Shown: in pieces, positions 15,148-20,917 of the stretch
Numbering within the stretch: position 1 is the stretch's first letter
Layout: each line of letters begins with the position of its first letter
DNA from: an uncultured Candidatus Planktophila sp.
GTDB taxonomy: Bacteria > Actinomycetota > Actinomycetes > Nanopelagicales > Nanopelagicaceae
Direction: 5' to 3'
Assembly (NCBI GenBank): GCA_937927965.1
Contig: CALEZA010000095.1
Coordinates: 1 to 24,976 of the forward strand
Length of the DNA stretch: 24,976 nt
Notes under the pieces: generated by a model
Database searches by the model: none
What the model was told of the DNA's origin: nothing
The model's input: only the letters and a program-made list of their open reading frames with translations
Translations under genes and position numbers: made by a program

Positions 15148-15153
15148 TACGAT
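15148..15153 (+). promoter_or_regulatory. Candidate leaderless -10 box for pstP
   Basis: TACGAT on the plus strand, 6 nt (tacggc) before the ATG at 15160. Its position decides the pstP start: the in-frame ATG at 15124 lies upstream of this box and overlaps the GDPD start. A 17-nt-spaced -35 would fall on the GDPD start codon. Confidence 0.55.
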
Positions 15154-15159
15154 TACGGC

Positions 15160-15936
15160 ATGAGCAGGCTCTACTTCGCAACTGCGGCTAAATCAGCTGT
15201 GGGGCTTGTGCGTGCTGGAAACGAAGATTCAGCCTTTACCTCAAAATCTGTGATTGCCGTTGCAGATGGAATGGGAGGCCATGCAGCTGGTGAAGTTGCT
15301 TCCCGCATCGCAATTACAACTCTTGCGAACGAGTCCCAGATATTCGCGCAGGATGATGTTGATTTTGAATCAGCAGATGATCTCTTCGCATCCTCTATTA
15401 CAGTCATTGACTCGGTAATTGCTGAGTATGCAATTGAGAAGCCAGAACTTGCTGGAATGGGAACTACGCTCTCTTCTTTATTCCTTCGTGGTGATTCGGT
15501 AGCAATGGTTCATGTTGGTGATTCACGCATCTACCGACTTCGTGGAAATGCATTTGAACAACTCTCTATAGACCACACAGTCATTCAAGAACTTCTCGAT
15601 CAAGGCTCCATCACTGAGGCAGATATCGCTACTCATCCTCAACGCTCAGTCCTCACACAAGTGTTAATGGGCGATGGTCGCAATCAACCGAGTCTCTCGG
15701 TCTATCCAGTCAAAGCAGATGATCGATATTTGCTCTGCAGCGATGGACTCACAGGTGTGCTGGGAGATAAAGAGATTAAAGCCATTATTAAGGGCAAAGC
15801 TCGTGGTGCTGCAGTAGAGGCTCTCGTTGAAGCAGCTTACGCCAATGGCGCCCCTGATAATGTCTCCGTGATCGTTGCTGATTTACTGGAAAACGATATT
15901 CAGGAACCCCTCACTATGTTTGGAGCAGCAAAATGA
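15160..15936 (+). CDS. pstP: PP2C-family Ser/Thr protein phosphatase (PstP-like, catalytic domain only)
   Basis: A metal-dependent phosphatase that reverses phosphorylation by the kinase encoded next to it. I place the start at 15160 (MSRLYFATAAKSAVGLVRAGNEDS), as for actinobacterial PstP. Motifs: D23 (GNEDS), D36-G37 (VADGMGGHAAGEVAS), GTTLSSL (101-107), HVGDSRIYRL (118-127), D195 (LLCSDGLTG) and D233 (GAPDNVSV). At 258 aa it has only the cytosolic catalytic domain. Mycobacterial PstP has an additional membrane helix and an extracytoplasmic domain, both absent here. The stop overlaps the pknB start as ATGA. The usual rodA, pbpA and pknA genes are missing between the two. Confidence 0.93.
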   Translation: MSRLYFATAAKSAVGLVRAGNEDSAFTSKSVIAVADGMGGHAAGEVASRIAITTLANESQIFAQDDVDFESADDLFASSITVIDSVIAEYAIEKPELAGMGTTLSSLFLRGDSVAMVHVGDSRIYRLRGNAFEQLSIDHTVIQELLDQGSITEADIATHPQRSVLTQVLMGDGRNQPSLSVYPVKADDRYLLCSDGLTGVLGDKEIKAIIKGKARGAAVEALVEAAYANGAPDNVSVIVADLLENDIQEPLTMFGAAK

Positions 15937-17477
15937 TTGCCAAGCTCTTAGGTGAGAGATATCTCCTTGGAGAGATGATTGGCACTGGTGGAATGGCCGA
16001 TGTTTACATCGCGCAAGACCAACGCCTCTCTCGAGAAGTTGCAGTTAAGATTCTTCGAAGCGATCTTGCTAAAGATCCTGCTTTTGTCTCGCGCTTTCGC
16101 AAAGAAGCAAAGGCTGCTGCAGGTCTTAACCATCCAGGAATTGTCGCTGTGTATGACTCTGGAGAAGATCCTGCTCCATACATTGTGATGGAGCTTGTTG
16201 CAGGACACACACTGCGCCAACTCATCCATCAAGGCGAGCGCGTTCCACTAGAGAGCGCACTTTCAATTGTTGAGCAAGTTCTTGCGGCACTGGAGTATTC
16301 ACATCAGCGCAATATCGTTCACCGAGATATCAAGCCTGCCAATGTGATGATTACGGATTCTGGTGATGTGAAGGTGATGGATTTTGGAATCGCTCGAGCT
16401 CTCGATGATCTTGGTGCAACACTAACGAGCACCTGGAATGTGGTGGGAACAGCGCAGTATCTCTCCCCTGAACAAGCAACTGGCGAAGCAGCCGATGCAC
16501 GAAGTGATATCTACTCTGCAGGGTGCCTGCTCTTTGAACTTCTTACAGGTCAGCCTCCCTTCACTGGTGAGACTCCAGTTTCTATCGCATTCCAACATGT
16601 CTCAGGTGAAATTCCATCTGCTAAATCAATTCAGAGCGATCTACCAGTTGATATCGACACAATCACAAAGGTTGCTCTTGCGAAGCGTGCTGAAGATAGA
16701 TATCAAAGTGCACAAGCGATGCTCGATGATGTTTTGCGAGTTCACCGTGGTCAGAGCGTGGAAACAAAGGTTGCCACAAAGCCATTCTTTACTCGTCGTT
16801 CTGCACTCATCTATGGCGGATCATTCCTTGCAGCTATTGCGCTCTCCATCACTGGTTTTCTCCTCAGTGGCACGCAGGAGTCAGGACCTTTGATCCCCAA
16901 TGTTGTGGGACTTTCAGAAGATCAAGCAAGGAGCCTACTTAAGGGATACATCATCTCTGTGCAGCGAGCTCACGATGGAACTATTCCTAAAGATAGAGTG
17001 GCAAGTCAGAGCCCACTTGCAACCACACACGCTCCGCTTGGCTCTGCAATTGTGCTCACCATTTCAGATGGTCCAGGAGATGCGATTGTTCCTGATGATC
17101 TCGTAGGTATGGCTCTCATCGATGCTCGTGCAGCCCTAACAGCTGTGGGACTTACAGTTTCTCAAACAATTGCTGCCCCTTCAGATCAAGCGCAAGGAAC
17201 TGTCCTTGAAGTTTCACCACCAGTGGGATCGGTGACAACTGCAGGTAGCGGTGTAATTCTCACAATCGCAAGTGGAGATGTTGCTGTTCCTAACCTGCTA
17301 GGCGTTGAAGCTATTCAAGCAAAGACAATGTTGATTCAGGCAGGATTCCTTATCAAAGAATTTTATGATTACGATTCCGCTCAACCACTTGGTGTTGTCA
17401 TTCGCCAAGCACCAGATGCTGGAACAACACAAACAATTGGTAAGTCAGTCACTATTACGATTAATAAGCAACCGTAA
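15933..17477 (+). CDS. pknB: PASTA-domain Ser/Thr protein kinase (PknB-like)
   Basis: A membrane sensor kinase controlling growth and cell-wall synthesis. Cytoplasmic kinase domain (about 10-270): Gly loop GTGGMA (17-22), K39, E58, HRDIKPAN (H130-N137) and the DFG motif at 150-152, followed by an activation loop with Thr/Ser residues (TLTSTWNVVGT). A membrane helix lies at about 293-312. Three PASTA repeats follow (about 319-378, 385-447 and 451-511), expected to bind muropeptides or lipid II; mycobacterial PknB has four. The juxtamembrane region (271-290) is basic. It is coupled to pstP by ATGA and ends 3 nt from the convergent trpG stop. No second kinase (pknA) is adjacent, so this may be the sole kinase of the locus. 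Confidence 0.96.
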   Translation: MIAKLLGERYLLGEMIGTGGMADVYIAQDQRLSREVAVKILRSDLAKDPAFVSRFRKEAKAAAGLNHPGIVAVYDSGEDPAPYIVMELVAGHTLRQLIHQGERVPLESALSIVEQVLAALEYSHQRNIVHRDIKPANVMITDSGDVKVMDFGIARALDDLGATLTSTWNVVGTAQYLSPEQATGEAADARSDIYSAGCLLFELLTGQPPFTGETPVSIAFQHVSGEIPSAKSIQSDLPVDIDTITKVALAKRAEDRYQSAQAMLDDVLRVHRGQSVETKVATKPFFTRRSALIYGGSFLAAIALSITGFLLSGTQESGPLIPNVVGLSEDQARSLLKGYIISVQRAHDGTIPKDRVASQSPLATTHAPLGSAIVLTISDGPGDAIVPDDLVGMALIDARAALTAVGLTVSQTIAAPSDQAQGTVLEVSPPVGSVTTAGSGVILTIASGDVAVPNLLGVEAIQAKTMLIQAGFLIKEFYDYDSAQPLGVVIRQAPDAGTTQTIGKSVTITINKQP

Positions 17478-17492
17478 CTCTTACTTATTAAT
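17460..17492. terminator. AT-rich inverted repeat at the pknB/trpG convergent junction
   Basis: ATTAATAAG (17460-17468) and CTTATTAAT (17484-17492) form a perfect 9-bp inverted repeat around a 15-nt centre that contains both stop codons. Each arm encodes I-N-K at the end of its own protein. The only intergenic sequence is 3 nt. It could be a weak bidirectional terminator, but the stem is AT-rich and a U-tract is lacking. Confidence 0.3.
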
Positions 17493-18110
17493 TACTGGAG
17501 ATAGTCCTTCTGCGCGGGCAGGAGCTCCTGCATCACCGCATTGCACCAAGAAATTGGCGAGCATCTTATGTCCGTGCTCTGTGAGTACAGATTCAGGATG
17601 GAACTGAACACCTTCGATAGGAAGGCTCTTATGACGAAGAGCCATGATCACTCCCGATTCAGTCTCTCCAGTAATTTCTAATTCATCAGGAACTGTCTCT
17701 CGTTCAACTGCAAGTGAGTGGTATCGCGTTGCTGTGAAAGGTGATGGAAGATTGGTCATCACACCTTTTCCGTTGTGGTTCACAACAGATGTCTTTCCAT
17801 GCAGAAGCTCTGGTGCTCGTGAAACAGTTGCTCCAAATGCTTCACCGATTGCTTGGTGGCCAAGGCAGACTCCAAAGAGTGGAATGGAATGTTCTGCACA
17901 GAAGCGAATCATGGGGATAGAGACGCCAGCCTTATCGGGGGTGCCAGGACCTGGAGAGATAAGTACTCCGTCATAGTTGGCGGCTTCGCTTGCCTCAACC
18001 TGATCGTTGCGGACAACAGTGCACTCTGCGCCTAGCTGTGCGAGATATTGCACGAGGTTAAAGACGAAGGAGTCGTAGTTATCGACGACAAGGATGTGGG
18101 CCACGAGCAT
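17481..18110 (-). CDS. trpG: Class I glutamine amidotransferase, anthranilate/aminodeoxychorismate synthase component II
   Basis: Provides ammonia from glutamine to a TrpE or PabB partner for tryptophan or folate synthesis. It has 209 aa with catalytic C82 (GVCLGHQAIGE), H171 and E173 (VQFHPESVLTEHG), plus VDNYDSFVFNLVQYL near the start and the SPGPGTP loop (52-58). No synthase component I gene is in the window, and in actinobacteria the pknB-linked copy is annotated as trpG or pabA, so the dual role is open. ATG at 18110 is annotated; GTG two codons later (18104) has better spacing from the AGGAG upstream and gives the more typical MAHILVVDNYD start. It is divergent from crgA and shares its tiny promoter region. 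It converges on pknB. Confidence 0.92.
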   Translation of the reverse strand: MLVAHILVVDNYDSFVFNLVQYLAQLGAECTVVRNDQVEASEAANYDGVLISPGPGTPDKAGVSIPMIRFCAEHSIPLFGVCLGHQAIGEAFGATVSRAPELLHGKTSVVNHNGKGVMTNLPSPFTATRYHSLAVERETVPDELEITGETESGVIMALRHKSLPIEGVQFHPESVLTEHGHKMLANFLVQCGDAGAPARAEGLSPVINK

Positions 18111-18119
18111 ATTCTCCTG

Positions 18120-18126
18120 TAATCTA
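18120..18126. promoter_or_regulatory. Overlapping -10 boxes for crgA (+) and trpG (-)
   Basis: TAATCT (18120-18125) on the plus strand lies 7 nt before the crgA ATG, giving a leaderless crgA message. TAGATT (18121-18126) on the minus strand overlaps it by five bases and lies 10 nt before the trpG ATG. A minus-strand AGGAG (18113-18117) sits between. The 22-bp space between start codons thus appears to be a bidirectional promoter with a shared -10. Confidence 0.5.
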
Positions 18127-18132
18127 CGGGCT

Positions 18133-18396
18133 ATGCCAAAGTCAAAGTTGCGTAAGAAGGTCCAGCAGAGCCACGCTCATGAGGAGCAGGTTCACGCTGT
18201 TGAAGTAGCTCCGGCAGAGAGCCCAAAGTGGCTTGCGCCTGTCATGGTCGCAAACTTCCTTATCGGCCTCATTTGGATCGTCATCTTCTATGTGAGCCAG
18301 ACTCGCTTTCCTATCTCAGGAATCGGCGCTTGGAACATGATTATTGGCTTTAGCTTCGTTGCAGTGGGATTTTCGCTGGCAACTAAGTGGCGTTAA
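18133..18396 (+). CDS. crgA: Cell division protein CrgA
   Basis: A small actinobacteria-specific membrane protein of the divisome that interacts with FtsZ, FtsQ, FtsI and cell-wall proteins. It has 87 aa from the ATG at 18133 (MPKSKLRKKV), which matches the usual CrgA N-terminus and follows the TAATCT box by 7 nt; an in-frame ATG at 18094 would lie inside trpG and is rejected. It has two membrane helices (about 38-53 and 63-80) in the family pattern SPKWLAPVMVANFLIGLIW, and the C-terminal segment GAWNMIIGFSF ends in ATKWR. Its proximity to pknB and trpG is the conserved actinobacterial arrangement (Rv0011c-Rv0014c). Confidence 0.96.
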   Translation: MPKSKLRKKVQQSHAHEEQVHAVEVAPAESPKWLAPVMVANFLIGLIWIVIFYVSQTRFPISGIGAWNMIIGFSFVAVGFSLATKWR

Positions 18397-18499
18397 TTCA
18401 CAAAACTTCTCATTGAACACTTCAACCCCTACTCTTTAATTCGTCAATCCCTTTCGTGGGGTGAATTGAATTGATTAGATTGAATATACGGGGTGTGAA

Positions 18500-19738
18500 A
18501 TGCCAGCGAAGAAGCGCAATGTAAAGCGTCAGTTTCCTAAACCTTCCGAATTGGCACCTCTCCTTCAATTTACATTGCCCACAATCCATCGCAAGCGTCG
18601 CCGCTTGAAAAATGCTTACACCATCTGGGATCTTCGTGATATCGCTAAGAAACGCACACCTAAAGGTCCCTTTGACTACACCGATGGCTCCGCAGAATCT
18701 GAGACAAGTCTTGAGCGAGCTCGTCAGGCATATCGTGATTTGGAATTCATTCCAAGCATTCTCAAAGATGTTTCAACTGCGGATCTAACTCGCACTACCC
18801 TCGGACAGACATTCTCTATGCCATTTGGAATTGCACCTACTGGCTTCACCAGAATGATGCAGACCGAAGGTGAAATTGCAGGTGCTCGAGCAGCTGAGAA
18901 ATACAACATTCCTTACACACTATCTACTCTTGGCACATCAACAATTGAGAGCGTTGTCGATGCAGCCCCTAATGGAGCCAATTGGTTCCAGTTATATATG
19001 TGGAAAGACCGAGAAGGTTCTATGGCGCTGGTGGAGCGAGCAAAGAAGGCGGGCGTCACCACGCTCATGCTCACTGTTGATGTTCCTGTTGCGGGACAGC
19101 GCACTCGCGATTACTACAACGGACTCACAGTTCCTCCGCGCTTAACAGCGGGAACAATCTTGAATGCGATTCCAAAGCCAGCCTGGTGGATGAACTTCCT
19201 GACAACTCCACCCATTGAATTTGCTTCCATGAAGAATTGGGAAGGGACTGTGGGCGAACTTCTCGACTACATGTTTGATCCGACGATGACTTGGGATGAC
19301 CTCAAGTGGATTCGCGAGCAGTGGGACGGCAACTTGATTGTCAAAGGAATTCAAAACCTTGAGGATGGCAAAAAAGCTGCAAAACTAGGCGCTGATGCAA
19401 TTCTTCTCTCCAATCATGGAGGACGCCAACTAGATCGTGCTCCAGTAATGCTCCACCTACTAAGCGATATCAAAAGGGAATTCAAGAAAGATTTCGAAAT
19501 TCACATCGATACAGGAATCATGCATGGGGCAGATGTTCTCGCCGCAGTTGCATTGGGTGCTCAATATGCCTATGTCGGCCGCGCCTATCTTTATGGATTA
19601 ATGGCAGGTGGCCAAGAGGGTGTGGAGAAGGCGTTAGAGATTATGCGCAGTCAGATGGTACGCAACATGAAGTTGCTCGGTGTTAATTCACTCGATGAGT
19701 TAAAGCCGTCTCATGTTCGATTCCTCAATCGACAGTAA
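18500..19738 (+). CDS. lldD: L-lactate dehydrogenase (quinone), FMN-dependent, LldD2-like
   Basis: FMN-dependent alpha-hydroxy-acid dehydrogenase (412 aa) expected to oxidise L-lactate to pyruvate and pass electrons to quinone. The sequence tracks M. tuberculosis LldD2 along its length (LAPLLQF, FDYTDGSAE, PFGIAPTGFTR, WFQLYMWKDR, TVDVPVAG and RAYLYGLMAGG). FMN/catalytic residues are K282 (VKGIQ), H306 (proton abstraction) and R309 (SNHGGRQLD). It lacks a signal peptide, so it is peripheral on the cytoplasmic membrane face. A GGGGTG sits 4 nt before the ATG. The 103-bp upstream region is AT-rich with a possible -10 (TAGATT, 18 nt before the ATG), and no operator is obvious. Glycolate or mycofactocin-type oxidases are related alternatives. 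It converges on the lacI-type gene with a 14-nt gap. Confidence 0.9.
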   Translation: MPAKKRNVKRQFPKPSELAPLLQFTLPTIHRKRRRLKNAYTIWDLRDIAKKRTPKGPFDYTDGSAESETSLERARQAYRDLEFIPSILKDVSTADLTRTTLGQTFSMPFGIAPTGFTRMMQTEGEIAGARAAEKYNIPYTLSTLGTSTIESVVDAAPNGANWFQLYMWKDREGSMALVERAKKAGVTTLMLTVDVPVAGQRTRDYYNGLTVPPRLTAGTILNAIPKPAWWMNFLTTPPIEFASMKNWEGTVGELLDYMFDPTMTWDDLKWIREQWDGNLIVKGIQNLEDGKKAAKLGADAILLSNHGGRQLDRAPVMLHLLSDIKREFKKDFEIHIDTGIMHGADVLAAVALGAQYAYVGRAYLYGLMAGGQEGVEKALEIMRSQMVRNMKLLGVNSLDELKPSHVRFLNRQ

Positions 19739-19752
19739 CAACGAGCTTTCGA

Positions 19753-20757
19753 TTACTTGGGTGCTGTTGCAGTTGATGCTCGCTCAACCAATTGTGGTTG
19801 GAAACGAATTTGTTGATGGCGGTGATCTTCACCTGCTTCGCATTCATCGAGAAGCAAGTTAGCTGCAGTAATTCCCATCTGATATGAAGGTTGTGCAATA
19901 GATGAGAGTGGGATACCTGCAGAGGATGCGAATTCAATATTGTCATAACCCAATACTGAAATTTGCTCAGGAATTTTAATCTTTTGTGAAGTGAGAGTGC
20001 GCATCACTCCCAGTGCGAGGAGATCATTAGCGCAGAAGATAGCGGTGGGGCGTTGACCAAGTTCGAGGATTACTCTTCCCGCTTCTTCGCCTTGCACAGT
20101 GTTCATCAATGGAACTCTTACCGTTTCAATCTCCACGCTGGCAACCTTTGCTGCCTTTGCAACACCTGCACTTCGATCTCCAACTTGAGGAATGCTCTCT
20201 GGTCCACAGACCCAAGCAATGTATTTATGACCAAGTGATGCTAGGTATTCGATAGCAATCTGTCCGCCATTGACATCGTCAACTGAAACAGAACATTGCA
20301 TCTGACCCTTCATTTCTCGGTCAAGCAGAGTGACTGAAATTCCTCTCTCGCGAAGTGCATCGAGACGATCTGCATGAGTGTCAGCTGGAGTAATAAGCAC
20401 TCCACGCACCTGTTGCTCCATCAAGACATTGATATATCTATCTTCTTTAACTCGAGACTCATCAGAGTTGCAGAGAAAGACTGCGTAATCGCGCTTTGAG
20501 GCCGCATCTTCAACCCCACGGGCTACCTCCGTGAAGAAGGGGTTGGAGACATCTGGGACCACAAGGCCCAGCGTGCGACTTGTGCCAGATCGGAGCTGAC
20601 GGGCAAATCCATTAGGAACGAAGCCCAGCTCCTTGATCGTCGCTTGGACCCGTGCCAGGGTGGAAGGGGCGACTATTTCGGGCTTATTGAGCACATTGGA
20701 GACGGTGCCGACGGAGACCTTGGCAGCTTTGGCTACATCTCTCAGGCTTACGCTCAT
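19753..20757 (-). CDS. LacI-family transcriptional regulator of the adjacent sugar transporter
   Basis: A 334-residue repressor. The N-terminal helix-turn-helix (LRDVAKAAKVSVGTVSNVLN, 5-24) and hinge helix (PNGFARQLRSG) are followed by a periplasmic-binding-protein-like effector domain starting at TLGLVVPDVSNPFF (about 62-75), with GVLITPAD, FCANDLLALGVM and VLGYDNIEFA segments. It probably binds a sugar taken up by the divergent ABC transporter and releases DNA. The promoter (TTGACA, 17 nt, CAAAAT) overlaps a long palindrome, suggesting autoregulation, and the -10 lies 8 nt before the ATG, so its message is also nearly leaderless. The sugar cannot be read from the sequence. Confidence 0.93.
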   Translation of the reverse strand: MSVSLRDVAKAAKVSVGTVSNVLNKPEIVAPSTLARVQATIKELGFVPNGFARQLRSGTSRTLGLVVPDVSNPFFTEVARGVEDAASKRDYAVFLCNSDESRVKEDRYINVLMEQQVRGVLITPADTHADRLDALRERGISVTLLDREMKGQMQCSVSVDDVNGGQIAIEYLASLGHKYIAWVCGPESIPQVGDRSAGVAKAAKVASVEIETVRVPLMNTVQGEEAGRVILELGQRPTAIFCANDLLALGVMRTLTSQKIKIPEQISVLGYDNIEFASSAGIPLSSIAQPSYQMGITAANLLLDECEAGEDHRHQQIRFQPQLVERASTATAPK

Positions 20758-20765
20758 GGGAGGAG

Positions 20766-20794
20766 ATTTTGTCCCTTAAATTGAACAATGTCAA
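20766..20794 (-). promoter_or_regulatory. Promoter of the LacI-type regulator gene
   Basis: Minus-strand TTGACA (20789-20794), 17-nt spacer and CAAAAT (20766-20771), with 8 nt to the start codon. It has a perfect -35 and a weaker -10. The -35 sits exactly in the 10-nt centre of the palindrome at 20775-20812, so a bound protein would block RNA polymerase. Confidence 0.6.
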
Positions 20795-20812
20795 TGTTTT
20801 GTTCAATTTAAG
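20775..20812. repeat. 38-bp palindrome with 14-bp perfect arms (probable operator)
   Basis: CTTAAATTGAACAA (20775-20788) and its exact reverse complement TTGTTCAATTTAAG (20799-20812) are separated by a 10-bp centre. The arms flank the -35 of the regulator gene. It lies 33 bp upstream of the -35 of the transporter promoter, so it could affect both. It is far longer than a standard LacI-family site and has no central CG, so it may be two linked sites or the target of another regulator. Confidence 0.7.
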
Positions 20813-20844
20813 TGAGAATTGACCAAACCGTTATCAAAATACTG

Positions 20845-20874
20845 TTGACCTACGCTTAAAAGAGGGCGTACTTT
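20845..20874 (+). promoter_or_regulatory. Promoter of the sugar ABC transporter operon
   Basis: TTGACC (20845-20850), 18-nt spacer and TACTTT (20869-20874). Predicted initiation is near 20881, giving a leader of about 37 nt that contains an operator-like site and a GGGG-type ribosome binding site before the GTG start. Confidence 0.65.
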
Positions 20875-20887
20875 CCACCTATTGTTA

Positions 20888-20899
20888 TGAATCGTTTCA
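20888..20899 (+). promoter_or_regulatory. LacI-family operator-like site in the transporter leader
   Basis: TGAATCGTTTCA matches its own reverse complement at 10 of 12 positions around a central CG, the typical LacI/GalR-family operator form (compare TGAAACGTTTCA). It lies just downstream of the predicted transcription start, ideal for repression. Confidence 0.6.
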
Positions 20900-20917
20900 A
20901 TCACAAAGGGGTGGGAT

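Noticed and set aside
15124..15159. Longer pstP start at 15124
   Set aside because: It lies upstream of the TACGAT box and overlaps the divergent GDPD start; the extra 12 residues do not fit the PstP N-terminus.
16438..16893. 151-codon plus-strand frame inside pknB
   Set aside because: Alternative reading frame of the kinase; the kinase motifs are intact in the real frame.
20815..20845. A third LacI-type operator around AAACCGTTAT
   Set aside because: Only a poor palindrome; about as good as chance in this AT-rich region.
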